DNA of 64,000 nt from Occallatibacter sp. (GTDB lineage Bacteria > Acidobacteriota > Terriglobia > Terriglobales > Acidobacteriaceae): assembly GCA_031296305.1 (NCBI GenBank), contig JARLFZ010000006.1, forward strand, positions 19,166 to 83,165, in the 5' to 3' direction. The translations under genes and the position numbers were made by a program. Positions within the stretch are counted from its first letter, which is position 1. The number at the start of each line of letters is the position of its first letter. Under the pieces are notes generated by a model. The model did no database searches and had not been told where the DNA came from. It saw only the letters and a list, made by a program, of their open reading frames with translations. Below are positions 20,114 to 30,575 of the stretch, in pieces.

Positions 20114-22156
20114 TTGCGGAATCGTATTTCAACTTTGCTTTCGCCGGCTCTTATTGCCGCGTGTTTCGCGCTGCTCGCAGTAGCTATAACCGCTGCCGGT
20201 CAAACGGCACAAACCTCCTCGTCTCCTGCGCCAAGAAAGCTACTTGAGTCCCGGCTTGCGCCGGGCGTCACAAACTCCGCGCCGGCCTCTCCGCAATACG
20301 TTCAGTTGCAGCGCCGCCTTGCACAGGGCTGGAATACCTGGGACGTGCAGAGCGTCACATCGCATGTGCTTCTGCCCGACGGATTGGCGATCCACGTTGG
20401 CCTCGAGCACAACACTACCGAGCTCGTCGATTCGTTTCTCTCCAATCCGCTCATTGGCCGCCTGGCGCGCGGTGCGGAGCAAGTTACTCCCGGCCCGCAT
20501 GCCTGGGACGGCAGTTACACCGACCTTCGCATCACGTGGAGACACAGCTCCCTTCGCATTCAAAGCGCTCACGACGGCGAAGGCCTGGTCATTCTCGCCA
20601 CTCCGCTCGACGAGGCACCCAACACTTCCATGCCGCCGACCCTTGTCTTCTCCGTCGATTACTTATGGAACCGTCCCGGAACTGTCACCCGAAAACCGGC
20701 GAGCATTGTGGCGCATAATGCAAGCCGCACTATGGAGATCTACTGCGTTTCTTCAAACCCCGAGAAAGCTAGCGCGTCTTGCGGCGAGGATAAGGACGTC
20801 AACATTCCGGTGAGCGGTCCATACTTCGCGGTGGATTTCCGCGCCCCCGTCGCGTTGAGTGCGGGCCGGCCGCACACGCTCCCCGAAGTTCGGGCGATCG
20901 TCGAACACGCGCGCCTTGCATATGAGCACGCGCTCGCGGCCGAAGGCAGCCGCGCGCCCCTCGTCGATGCCATCGAGACAACCATCGGATGGGACACGAT
21001 CTACGATCCCGAAATGCAACGCGTTGTCACGCCCGTGAGCCGAGGGTGGTGCACCGGTTGGGGTGGAACCGTGCTCTTCGAGTGGGATACCTTCTTCGCA
21101 GCGTCGCTTGCCGCAGTTGGAGATCGCGACTTGGCTTACGCCAATGCCATTGAGGCACTGCGCGGAGAAACGCCGGCAGGATTCGTTCCTAACTATGCGC
21201 GCTCAGGCGGCTGGAAGAGTTTCGATCGCTCAGAGCCTCCTGTGGGTGCGATCTCTGTGCTGGGGCTCTACCAGAAATTCCACGACCGCTGGTTTCTTGA
21301 GGATACTTTCGCGCCCTTGTTACGTTGGAATCGTTGGTGGGCGCAACACCGCGATAGGGACGGCTACTTGACGTGGGGCAGCGACGGTGAGAACCAGCCT
21401 GCCAATCTCGACGATTCATCGATTGGTAAGCGTGAAGGGGCTATCCTCGAATCGGGTTTGGATAACAGCCCGATGTACGACGACGTGACCTATGACGGCG
21501 ACACGCACCAATTGGAATTTGCAGACGTGGGCCTGATGAGTCTCTACATCGGCGATTGCAACGCGCTGGCGCAAATCGCTGCGGAACTTGGGAAATCGGC
21601 AGAGGCTAAAGAGCTTGCCGAGCGCAGCCAACGATATCGCGCCAAACTGGCCACACTCTGGGACGACAAGATCGGCATCTTTCTCAACAAGGATCTGCAC
21701 ACGGGCCAATCGAGCCTGCGCCTTTCGCCAACTAATTTCTATCCCTTGCTGGCCAAAGCTGCAACGCCGGAGCAAGGCCGGCGCATGATGAATGAGCATC
21801 TGCTCAACTCCGCGGAGTTCTGGGGTCAATGGGTAATTCCCTCTATCTCGCGCAACGATCCGGCCTTCGACGACCAGAAATACTGGCGAGGAAGAATCTG
21901 GGGACCGTTGAATTATCTGGTCTATCTCGGCCTCCGCAACTACGCCGATCCAGCCATCAGCAAAGAGTTCGCGCAGAAATCCTATGCGCTCTTCGAGCAG
22001 GAGTGGAAAGCAAACGGGCACGCGCACGAAAACTACAACGCTGCTACCGGCATGGGCGACGACGTGGATAGCAGTGACCGTTTCTATCATTGGGGAGCTT
22101 TGTTGGTCCTCATCGAATATATGCAAGAGACGCAAATCCAGGAGGAAATCAAATAG
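20114..22156 (+). CDS. Exported GH63/MGH1-like glycoside hydrolase (alpha/alpha-toroid)
   Basis: Long ORF from 19910; plausible TTG start LRNRISTLLSPALIAACFALLAVAITAAGQ. GWNTWDVQS; WGGTVLFEWDTFFAASLAAVGD; YWRGRIWGPLNYLVYLGL; HENYNAATG. Confidence 0.75.
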   Translation: MRNRISTLLSPALIAACFALLAVAITAAGQTAQTSSSPAPRKLLESRLAPGVTNSAPASPQYVQLQRRLAQGWNTWDVQSVTSHVLLPDGLAIHVGLEHNTTELVDSFLSNPLIGRLARGAEQVTPGPHAWDGSYTDLRITWRHSSLRIQSAHDGEGLVILATPLDEAPNTSMPPTLVFSVDYLWNRPGTVTRKPASIVAHNASRTMEIYCVSSNPEKASASCGEDKDVNIPVSGPYFAVDFRAPVALSAGRPHTLPEVRAIVEHARLAYEHALAAEGSRAPLVDAIETTIGWDTIYDPEMQRVVTPVSRGWCTGWGGTVLFEWDTFFAASLAAVGDRDLAYANAIEALRGETPAGFVPNYARSGGWKSFDRSEPPVGAISVLGLYQKFHDRWFLEDTFAPLLRWNRWWAQHRDRDGYLTWGSDGENQPANLDDSSIGKREGAILESGLDNSPMYDDVTYDGDTHQLEFADVGLMSLYIGDCNALAQIAAELGKSAEAKELAERSQRYRAKLATLWDDKIGIFLNKDLHTGQSSLRLSPTNFYPLLAKAATPEQGRRMMNEHLLNSAEFWGQWVIPSISRNDPAFDDQKYWRGRIWGPLNYLVYLGLRNYADPAISKEFAQKSYALFEQEWKANGHAHENYNAATGMGDDVDSSDRFYHWGALLVLIEYMQETQIQEEIK

Positions 22157-22224
22157 CACGCATTTGCCGGCGTGCGGGGCAGTTATCCAAGAGCCATGTA
22201 AATTGGAATGATCCTGAGGAACTT

Positions 22225-25200
22225 ATGAATACTTCGTCAATTCGGGTGGCTTCGCTCTTGTTGGCCTTTGCCTTCTCCGTCTCGACACCTGCGCAGGACG
22301 CAAAGCCAATCCAGTTCTCCGAAAGAGCCCAGCAGACGCTGGCGCGCCTCGACAGTTTTGGAACGCTGGACGCGGGCCCCTGGAAATATCACCCTGGCGA
22401 TATGCCAAACGGAGAGGATCCGCAGTTGGACGATTCCAACTGGCAGACAGTTACGGCGCCGCATCCCGGTCTATCAAGCGATGCTATTTGGTTGCGGCGC
22501 GAGATCGTCATTCCAAAAGAGCTGAACGGGTACGACCTGACCAATGCGCGCATCGAGTTTCATGTCGCGGTAGGCGCAGGCGGACCTGCGCCACTCATCC
22601 TTTATATGGATGGGCGTCAGGTTGCATTAGGTACGGACCTCGCTCCCATCGTGCTCTGGGAGAAAGCCAAACCGGGAGACCATACGCTGATTGCGGTAAA
22701 GGCGCTGGCCACCGATGTTACAAAAGTATTCCGCGCGGTGAGTGTCACCGTCACCACCGATCCGGCACGGCCCAGCCCCGGGGATCTTTCCACCGAGATT
22801 CGTGCAGACAGTTGGCTTCTGCCGGCGATTCCTGGAGGTGGAGCGCAAGCCAGTGTGCTTGAGGAGGCCGTGAATGCAGTAGACCTGCAAGCGCTGGACC
22901 AGGGAAATGCGGTGGCCTTCGACGATTCGCTCAGAAAAGCGCAAGCCGTTCTTGCGCCGCTTGAGCCGTTGCTTCAGGTCGCCACAATTCTCATGGTCGG
23001 CAATTCGCACATGGACGCGGCGTGGATGTGGCCGTGGACCGAGACCGTGGAAACGGTCCGCCAAACCTTTGGCACTGCCGTACAACTGATGAGTGAGTAT
23101 CCGCGATACACCTATGCTCAGTCGACGGCGCAATACTTTGAATGGATGCAGGACAAATATCCAGTTATTTTCGATCGCATCCGCACGCGCGTAAAAGAGG
23201 GCCGTTTCGAGCTCGTAGGCGGCATGTGGATCGAGCCCGACCTGAACATTCCCGACGGGGAGTCGCAGGTGAGGCAGATCCTCATTGCAAAACGGTATTT
23301 CCAGAAAAACCTCGGCGTCGATATCAAAGTGGGGTGGAACCCGGATAGCTTCGGTTATAACTGGCAGCTTCCGCAGATCTATAAGAAGTCGGGGATCGAT
23401 TACTTCGTCACTCAGAAGATGAGCTGGAACGATACTAATCAGTTATCACTGAAGCTCTTCTGGTGGCAAGCTCCCGACGGCAGCCGTGTCCTCGCGTACT
23501 TTCCCCACGGATATGGCAATGGCACAAATCCCATCGATATGGCGAAGGACTATGCCCAGGCGGCGGCGCTCAATCCCGGCGCCAGCGAGATGATGCATCT
23601 TTACGGCGTTGGCGATCACGGCGGAGGGCCGACGCGCGTTGTGGTCAATCAGGCGCTGAAGTGGGAACAACCCGATAAGTTTTTCGCGCACACAGAGTTT
23701 GCAACGTCACTTAGCTTCTTTCACGATGTTGAGAAACATCTCGACACGGCCGCGTCCCCGGTATGGGATTATAAAACGCTCGCGTCCGGAGAAAGCTCGT
23801 TGCCGCATCCCGTGGACGGAGACATCAGTCTGCCGGTGTGGAATGACGAGCTCTATCTTGAGTATCACCGCGGCACTTACACCACGCAGGCCGCACAAAA
23901 GCGTAACATCCGCGCCAGTGAAGAATGGATGCTGAATGCGGAGAAGTACAGTTCTCTGGCATGGCTCGCTGGTGCTCCGTATCCGCAGAGCGACCTTAAC
24001 GAGGCATGGAAGAAGGTGCTCTTCAACGAGTTTCACGACCTTGCGGCGGGGACAGGCATTGCGGATATTTACAAGGATGCGGCAGACGATTTCGCGCGGG
24101 TTCACTGGGTCGCGGACCAGGCCACAACGCAGTCGCTCCGTGTTTTGACTTCATATATTGATACGCAAACGGCGCCGGACACGGTTCCAGTGCTGGTCTT
24201 CAATCCTTTGGCCTGGCAGCGCACAGACATTGTCGAAGCTCACGTGCAGTTGCCGACCGCTGCAAACACCATCGCCATAAAAGACTCCGCAGGGCGCCAT
24301 ATTCTCACGCAGATTCTCAGCCAAACGCCAGAGACGCATAGCTTTGACGTGTTGATGCGCGCCGGCGATGTTCCCGCCCTGGGCTATGAGAGGTTCACTG
24401 CGGCTCCCGCAGCCACTGCCGACTGGCCCGCTCCAGAAACTGACCTTCGCGCCAGCGGTACGACACTTGAGAATGTGTATTTTCGCGTGGTCGTCGATCC
24501 CCTCACGGGCTGCATCACGAGCCTCTACGACAAACGGGCGAAGTTCGAGTCGATTGCTGCGGGGAAGTGTGGCAATGAACTGCAAGCGTTCCACGACAAA
24601 CCCAAAGCATGGGATGCATGGAACATCGATTCCGATTATGAGACGCAGCCGTACAACTTAGGAGCCGCGCGGAGCGTTCAGCTGATAGAGCATGGCCCGC
24701 TGCGCGCCATCGTGCGAGTAATCCATTCCACGGCCAGTTCCACATTTGTTCAAGACATCACTCTCTATTCCGGGATCGACCGCGTCGAGGTCGCGAATCA
24801 CATCGATTGGCATGAGCATCATATCTTGCTCAAGGCCGCATTTCCGCTTGCCGCTACTTCTCCTTACGCTTCGTATGAGATTCCTTACGGAACGATCGAG
24901 CGGCCGACCACGCGGGATAACTCCTATGAGAAAGCGCGCTTTGAGGTGCCCGCGATTCGCTGGGCCGATCTGGGAGACGGCAAGCACGGCTTTAGTCTGC
25001 TGAATGACTCGAAATACGGTTACGATGCCAAGGGAAACGTCTTGCGGCTCACCTTGTTGCGGAGCCCTGAGTCTCCCGATCCCAATGCAGATCAGGGCGC
25101 GCAGGACTTTGTTTACGCGCTCTATCCTCACGCTAGCGATTGGAAACAGGCACTGACTGAGAGGCAGGGCTGGAGCTTCAACTACAAGCTGGAAGCGATG

Positions 25201-25551
25201 CAGGTGGAAAAACACGGCGGCGATTTACCAGCCACCTATTCCTTTATTGCTGTCGATCCGGAGAACGTGATTTTGACCACGGTCAAGAAAGCCGAGGACG
25301 ACAATGCCCTGATCCTGCGAGTCTATGAGTGGGCGGGTTCGACTTCGAGAGTCAGAATTCATTTGCCACATGGCGCTCTGTCGGCCGTTGAAACTAATCT
25401 AATGGAGATGCCTGAAGGAGCTCCCCTTCCCGTGCAGAATGACTCCGCGATACTCGAGGTCAAGCCATATTCGATCAACACCATCAAAGTGACCTTTAAC
25501 GGCATGGGACCGGGTTTTTGGACTTACAAGCCAGCAATTGCTTGGAAGTGA
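22225..25551 (+). CDS. Alpha-mannosidase (GH38)
   Basis: Start MNTSSIRVASLLLAFAFS; VGNSHMDAAWMWPWTETVE; GWNPDSFGYNWQLPQIYKKSG; FNEFHDLAAGTGI. Confidence 0.9.
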   Translation: MNTSSIRVASLLLAFAFSVSTPAQDAKPIQFSERAQQTLARLDSFGTLDAGPWKYHPGDMPNGEDPQLDDSNWQTVTAPHPGLSSDAIWLRREIVIPKELNGYDLTNARIEFHVAVGAGGPAPLILYMDGRQVALGTDLAPIVLWEKAKPGDHTLIAVKALATDVTKVFRAVSVTVTTDPARPSPGDLSTEIRADSWLLPAIPGGGAQASVLEEAVNAVDLQALDQGNAVAFDDSLRKAQAVLAPLEPLLQVATILMVGNSHMDAAWMWPWTETVETVRQTFGTAVQLMSEYPRYTYAQSTAQYFEWMQDKYPVIFDRIRTRVKEGRFELVGGMWIEPDLNIPDGESQVRQILIAKRYFQKNLGVDIKVGWNPDSFGYNWQLPQIYKKSGIDYFVTQKMSWNDTNQLSLKLFWWQAPDGSRVLAYFPHGYGNGTNPIDMAKDYAQAAALNPGASEMMHLYGVGDHGGGPTRVVVNQALKWEQPDKFFAHTEFATSLSFFHDVEKHLDTAASPVWDYKTLASGESSLPHPVDGDISLPVWNDELYLEYHRGTYTTQAAQKRNIRASEEWMLNAEKYSSLAWLAGAPYPQSDLNEAWKKVLFNEFHDLAAGTGIADIYKDAADDFARVHWVADQATTQSLRVLTSYIDTQTAPDTVPVLVFNPLAWQRTDIVEAHVQLPTAANTIAIKDSAGRHILTQILSQTPETHSFDVLMRAGDVPALGYERFTAAPAATADWPAPETDLRASGTTLENVYFRVVVDPLTGCITSLYDKRAKFESIAAGKCGNELQAFHDKPKAWDAWNIDSDYETQPYNLGAARSVQLIEHGPLRAIVRVIHSTASSTFVQDITLYSGIDRVEVANHIDWHEHHILLKAAFPLAATSPYASYEIPYGTIERPTTRDNSYEKARFEVPAIRWADLGDGKHGFSLLNDSKYGYDAKGNVLRLTLLRSPESPDPNADQGAQDFVYALYPHASDWKQALTERQGWSFNYKLEAMQVEKHGGDLPATYSFIAVDPENVILTTVKKAEDDNALILRVYEWAGSTSRVRIHLPHGALSAVETNLMEMPEGAPLPVQNDSAILEVKPYSINTIKVTFNGMGPGFWTYKPAIAWK

Positions 25552-25693
25552 TAACCAAGCAGCACGCATGTTGTTCTGGTGTTATTTGAAGGACAGGATA
25601 TGTTGCGTTATCGACACGACAGTAATTCAAATAGTGCGGAAATCGCCCGTCATTGCGTTTGTTCCTGTCGAGGTCCAGGAGAGTTGGGTAATC

Positions 25694-27508
25694 ATGGAGA
25701 CTAGCCGCAACATCACTCGCCGCGATGCGCTTGGCCTGTTGGCCGGCGGCATTGTCGCGTCCTCTGCCAGCAGTGCGTTTCCATCAGTGGGAAAGCCCGC
25801 AAAGAAGCCTAATGTGGTCTTCGTTCTAATGGACGATGTCGGCTACGGCGATCTTGCATGTTTGGGAAACCCTGTGATCAAGACGCCGAATATTGACGCG
25901 TTATGGGGAAAGTCGGCGCGATTCACTGACTTTCACGTGAGCCCCACATGCTCTCCTTCGCGTTGTTCATTGATGACGGGGCGACACTGCAACGAGGTGG
26001 GGGTATGGCATACGATTCATGGCAGGAACCTACTGAGCCCGGATGCGGTTACTCTGGCGGAGTGCTTTAAGTCGCAGGGATACCGGACAGCTAACTATGG
26101 TAAGTGGCACTTAGGCGATAACTACCCGTGCAGACCGCAAGATCGTGGCTTCGACGACGCAGTGGTTTGCGGAGGGGGAGGGATCTGGCAAGCGCCCGAC
26201 TACTTCGGCAATGACGATGTGGACGACAGTTACATTCACAATGGGAAATTTGAAAAGTATCGCGGATTCAGTACGGATATCTTCTTTCAGTTGACGATGG
26301 ACTTTATTGCCGATGCCAAAAAGAACGATGCGCCGTTTTTCGTCTATCTGGCAACGCCTGCCGCGCACGAACCCGTGTGGGCAAAAGAAAAGGACGCAGC
26401 GCCGTACGAGAGTGTGGCGGGCCTGCCTCACGCGGGATTCTACGGGATGATCGCGAATATCGATGAGAATCTGGGCAGGTTAGTGCGCTTCCTCGAAGAT
26501 CAACAGCTGGCGGAGAATACGATCCTGATCTTCTCTAGCGATAATGGCACCGGCGAGGGCGATCAGGTGTTCAATGCAGGGATGCGCGGCTCTAAGTCAG
26601 CGGCCTACGAGGGCGGCCATCGCGTGCCGTTGTTTTTCCACTGGCCTGGTGGCGGCATTGCCAAGGGAAGAGATATCTCCACTCTCACCGCGCACATCGA
26701 CCTGCTGCCGACGCTGGCGGACCTGTGCGACCTCAAGAATCGTGGCCACGACATCGACGGAGAGTCGTGGCGCCCGCTGCTTTACGGCGATAACGATAGG
26801 TGGGCAGACCGCACTATTGTGATCGACTCACAGCGCGAAGAGAATCTGGTGAAGTGGAAGGATACCGTCGTGATGACGCAGCAGTGGAGGCTCGTCAATC
26901 CGACTCCACATGGGAATCCGAATCGCTTGGAGCTTTATGACATTGCGAGGGATCCCGGCCAGCAGGAAAATGTCGCGGCGCAACATCCGGATGTGGTGAA
27001 TGCTCTGAAAGCCGCCTACGAGACCTGGTGGAAGCAGGTGTCGGCAGACGGAGACGAGTATGTCAGAATCGTGATCGGCAGCGATCGCGAAAACCCCACC
27101 CGGCTAAATTGCATGGATTGGCATGGCGACGGCTCCGACATGGCCAATAACCAGAGCCAGATCCGCAGTGGCCCCTTTGCAAACGGATTTTGGGTGCTCG
27201 ATGTAAGTCGCGCGGGGCGGTATCGCTTTGAGTTGCGGCGATGGCCCCGTGAATTAGATTTACCGATTAACGCCGAATACCACGATCCAAAACCAAACCG
27301 CGAGAAGACGCCGGGCATTTCAATTGGCGCGAAACAAGCGGGTATCATCATCTGCGAGTTTAATCAGATAAAGCCCGTGCCCGCTGATGCAAAGTTTGTG
27401 GAGTTCGAGATGCAATTGGACAAGGGCCCCACGAGCCTTCTCACCGCTTTTTACGACGATGTACTGAACGAGCGCGGCGCATATTACGTCTATGTGGAAC
27501 GGAAATGA
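25694..27508 (+). CDS. Sulfatase (S1 family, Cys-type) with about 140-aa C-terminal extension, Tat-exported
   Basis: METSRNITRRDALGLLAGG; NVVFVLMDDVGYGDLACLG; CSPSRCSLMTGRHCNEVGVW; SSDNGTGEGDQ. Confidence 0.94.
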   Translation: METSRNITRRDALGLLAGGIVASSASSAFPSVGKPAKKPNVVFVLMDDVGYGDLACLGNPVIKTPNIDALWGKSARFTDFHVSPTCSPSRCSLMTGRHCNEVGVWHTIHGRNLLSPDAVTLAECFKSQGYRTANYGKWHLGDNYPCRPQDRGFDDAVVCGGGGIWQAPDYFGNDDVDDSYIHNGKFEKYRGFSTDIFFQLTMDFIADAKKNDAPFFVYLATPAAHEPVWAKEKDAAPYESVAGLPHAGFYGMIANIDENLGRLVRFLEDQQLAENTILIFSSDNGTGEGDQVFNAGMRGSKSAAYEGGHRVPLFFHWPGGGIAKGRDISTLTAHIDLLPTLADLCDLKNRGHDIDGESWRPLLYGDNDRWADRTIVIDSQREENLVKWKDTVVMTQQWRLVNPTPHGNPNRLELYDIARDPGQQENVAAQHPDVVNALKAAYETWWKQVSADGDEYVRIVIGSDRENPTRLNCMDWHGDGSDMANNQSQIRSGPFANGFWVLDVSRAGRYRFELRRWPRELDLPINAEYHDPKPNREKTPGISIGAKQAGIIICEFNQIKPVPADAKFVEFEMQLDKGPTSLLTAFYDDVLNERGAYYVYVERK

Positions 27509-27532
27509 GAATGATCGAGGCTTTGGAAGGGA

Positions 27533-29746
27533 ATGACAGCCATGCAATTTGATCGGCGTGGTTTTCTGGTGGGCGCGTTGAGCGCCGGCGCGCTGAACGC
27601 AACAGCAGGCGCATTGCGCGCCCAGGAAGGGGGATCCGCCCCGGCTCCCTCTTTACGCGCTGATTGGTTGATCGATCCGTCTTCCTATCTTGCCAAGTTG
27701 ACGCACTCTGCCGATGGCCGCGAAGTGACGATTGACAATGGTCTGGTGCGGCGGATATTCCGGTTGGCGCCCAACGCGGCCACCATTGCAATCGATAACT
27801 TGATGACTGGCGAAAGTGAACTGCGCGCGGTACGGCCCGAGGCGCAGGTGACCTTAGACGATTATGAGATAGAGGTCGGTGGGCTGGTGGGCCAGCCAAC
27901 GCAGAGTTACTTTCTTCCAGAGTGGCTTGAAAAGATGACTGCGGATCCGCGCGCATTTCACTTCGTACGTCTGGAAGAAGGGAAGCCGGTGGAGCGTTTT
28001 CCGTGGAAGCGCGTCGCGAAGTGGTCGACTGAAGAGTTGCCTTGGCCGCCACCGGGCGTGGCGCTGACGTTTCACTATGCAGCGGGACCGCAAACGCCAG
28101 TCACAAATGTGAAGCTACGTGTGCATTACGAACTTTATGACGGCATTCCAGTTATTGCGAAGTGGATGGAGATGGAGAATGCCGGTGACAGCGCACTTAT
28201 TCTGAATTCGTTCAAGGCTGAGTTACTCGCCCTCGTCGAGTCGAGCGCCACGAAGGCGGCTCCGCTCCAGCACGACGGTTTGCTCGATATGCTGGCTCCC
28301 ATGCACATCGAGACCGATTACGCCTTCGGTGGAAACATGCAGGCCGCGAAGGACAATGTGGCGGTTCACTGGGTAACCGATTCGCGCTACCACTCAGATC
28401 AGATGTCGCTATTGGAGTGTGCGCCGCCTGTGGGGCCCGAGCTGGAGATCGGCTCCAGGGAAACCTGGCGATCGTTTAATGTCTTTGAGTTACTGCACGA
28501 CAGCAGCGACGCTGAACGTCGTGGCTTGGCGCGGCGCAAAATGATGACGACGCTGGCGCCCTGGGTCCAGGAAAACCCGCTGTACATGCACATCCGCTAC
28601 GCGGAGCCCGAGAAAGTGAAATTCGCCATCGACCAGTGCGCGGCTGTGGGCTTCGAGATGGTGATGCTGAGTTATGGCAGTGGCTTCGACATAGAAAACA
28701 GCAGCGCAGCATATCTAAGTCAGATGAAGGATTTGGCAAATTACGCGCGCACGAAAGATATTGCCATTGGGGGTTATACGCTCCTGGCGAGCCGCGGCGG
28801 CGATGCCAAGGACTTGATTATCGATGTGAAAACCGGCCTGCCTGGCGGCGGAAGATTCGGGCCATCGCCATGCCTTTGCAGCGAATGGGCCGATAATTAC
28901 TTCAAGAACGTACACGCGTTTCTCGACGCGACCGGCATGAATGTCTTCTTGAACGATGGCTCGTATCCTGGCGACTTATGTGCGTCGACGCATCATCCCG
29001 GTCACAAAGGATACTTAGATTCGCAGTGGCGGCAGTGGCAGGCAATTATCAAACTCTATCGTTGGTGCCGAGAGCAGGGTTTCTATCTCAAGGTCCCCGA
29101 TTGGTACTTCCTCAATGGGTCGAGCAAAACCGGCATGGGATACAACGAGCTCGATTGGTCGTTGCCAAGGCAATATCAGCCCGTAATTGAACGGCAGGAT
29201 ATCTACGACGGGACGTGGGAGAAAACGCCCAGCATGGGATGGATGCATGTTCCGCTGGTTGAATATCACGGCGGTGGTGAAGCCGCTACAGTGGAACCTC
29301 TGCACGAAAATCTGGCGCACTACGAGACGCGGCTTGCCGATCTGTTAGGCGCGGGTGTGCAGGCTACGTGGCGAGGCACGCGCCTGTATGACACCGAAGA
29401 GACTCGGCTGGCGGTCAAGAAGTGGGTGGACTTTTACAAGCGTTATCGAGCGATCCTGAACAGCGACATCATTCATTTGCGCAGGCCCGATGGTAGAGAT
29501 TGGGACGGCATTCTGCACGTCAATCCGAAGCTGGAGATTCGCGGCTTCGCGATGATCTATAACCCGCTCAATGAAGAAATCAAACGGGAGATACGATTGC
29601 CGCTTTATTACACGGGGCTTGCGGCGACGGCGCGCATTCAGCAGGAGGATGGTGAAGCCAGGACATTTCAACTGGATCGCGATTATGGCGGAGTCGTACC
29701 GGTTCGTATCGCTGCGCAAAGCCGGACGTGGCTGATTGTGAAATAG
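27533..29746 (+). CDS. Exported alpha-galactosidase-like (clan GH-D-like) putative glycoside hydrolase, family unassigned
   Basis: Tat-like FDRRGFLVGALSAGAL; beta-sandwich-like N-terminus then TIM-barrel-like segments GFEMVMLSYGSGFD, GMNVFLNDGSYPGD, FYLKVPDWYFLNG. Confidence 0.55.
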   Translation: MTAMQFDRRGFLVGALSAGALNATAGALRAQEGGSAPAPSLRADWLIDPSSYLAKLTHSADGREVTIDNGLVRRIFRLAPNAATIAIDNLMTGESELRAVRPEAQVTLDDYEIEVGGLVGQPTQSYFLPEWLEKMTADPRAFHFVRLEEGKPVERFPWKRVAKWSTEELPWPPPGVALTFHYAAGPQTPVTNVKLRVHYELYDGIPVIAKWMEMENAGDSALILNSFKAELLALVESSATKAAPLQHDGLLDMLAPMHIETDYAFGGNMQAAKDNVAVHWVTDSRYHSDQMSLLECAPPVGPELEIGSRETWRSFNVFELLHDSSDAERRGLARRKMMTTLAPWVQENPLYMHIRYAEPEKVKFAIDQCAAVGFEMVMLSYGSGFDIENSSAAYLSQMKDLANYARTKDIAIGGYTLLASRGGDAKDLIIDVKTGLPGGGRFGPSPCLCSEWADNYFKNVHAFLDATGMNVFLNDGSYPGDLCASTHHPGHKGYLDSQWRQWQAIIKLYRWCREQGFYLKVPDWYFLNGSSKTGMGYNELDWSLPRQYQPVIERQDIYDGTWEKTPSMGWMHVPLVEYHGGGEAATVEPLHENLAHYETRLADLLGAGVQATWRGTRLYDTEETRLAVKKWVDFYKRYRAILNSDIIHLRRPDGRDWDGILHVNPKLEIRGFAMIYNPLNEEIKREIRLPLYYTGLAATARIQQEDGEARTFQLDRDYGGVVPVRIAAQSRTWLIVK

Positions 29747-29751
29747 AGACG

Positions 29752-30426
29752 CTATTCGCCGCGCAGAATGCGCGTGACGATGCGGACGCGTTCCGCGAGC
29801 GATGCGGGCGCCGAATCTTCAGGAGGGAGTGACCCGTGAAAATGCTGCGCACGCGTAAGCCGGGAAACTTCCCGCGCATTGTGGAGACGAAGGCCGCCGC
29901 CAACCGCAACAGCAATACGGTCGGATGCGCGTTCCACGAGGCGCGCGATCATTCGAGAGCCCGCGACTACGTCGGCAGCGCCTCCAGAGGTGAGAACGCG
30001 ATGGCAACCAGCGGCGATCACATCTTCCAGCGCTTGTTCCAGATGAGGTGTCGCATCAATGGCGCGGTGAAAGGTGACTTCAAGGGGATGGGCCAGTTGG
30101 ACGAGTGCGCGAGTGCGTTCAATATCGACGGTGCCGCTGTCGAGAAGTACGCCGAGAACCACACCGGCAGCGCCGACACTCCGAATGTACCGAACTTCGT
30201 CGCACACGGTAGTGAAGGCGGAGACATCGTAATGAAAGCTTCCGGCATGGGGACGCACCATCACGTGAACGGGAATCCCGTAGCCGCTGACCGCCTGCTC
30301 GATGAGCGCGTGCGAAGGTGTGAGACCATCCACCTGAAGTGCAGTGCAAAGTTCGATGCGATCCGCGCCGCCTTCCTGCCCAGCGAGGCATGCTTCCAAA
30401 GTTTCGGCACACAATTCGAATACCAT
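29752..30426 (-). CDS. cutC: Copper homeostasis protein CutC family
   Basis: FELCAETLEACLAGQEGGADRIELCTALQVDGLTPS; VHVMVRPHAGSFHY; LTSGGAADVVAG. Confidence 0.92.
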   Translation of the reverse strand: MVFELCAETLEACLAGQEGGADRIELCTALQVDGLTPSHALIEQAVSGYGIPVHVMVRPHAGSFHYDVSAFTTVCDEVRYIRSVGAAGVVLGVLLDSGTVDIERTRALVQLAHPLEVTFHRAIDATPHLEQALEDVIAAGCHRVLTSGGAADVVAGSRMIARLVERASDRIAVAVGGGLRLHNAREVSRLTRAQHFHGSLPPEDSAPASLAERVRIVTRILRGE

Positions 30427-30575
30427 CGGATGGCTCAGGCTCCTGTTCTCGTTGCAGCGACCCGAATGCGGCTCTCAAACCCAGGGCGCGGTCAACGCTA
30501 ACTGTAATGTAAACTGAAATCGCGCATTCGTTCGTACTCGATCGGTAGCCAGTTGGCTTCGGGAGGCAATGGAAA

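Noticed and set aside
30491-30515. TGTAATGTAAACTG near the LacI promoter as a fourth operator
   Set aside because: Only one half-site matches; the second arm is AACTG, not TTACA.
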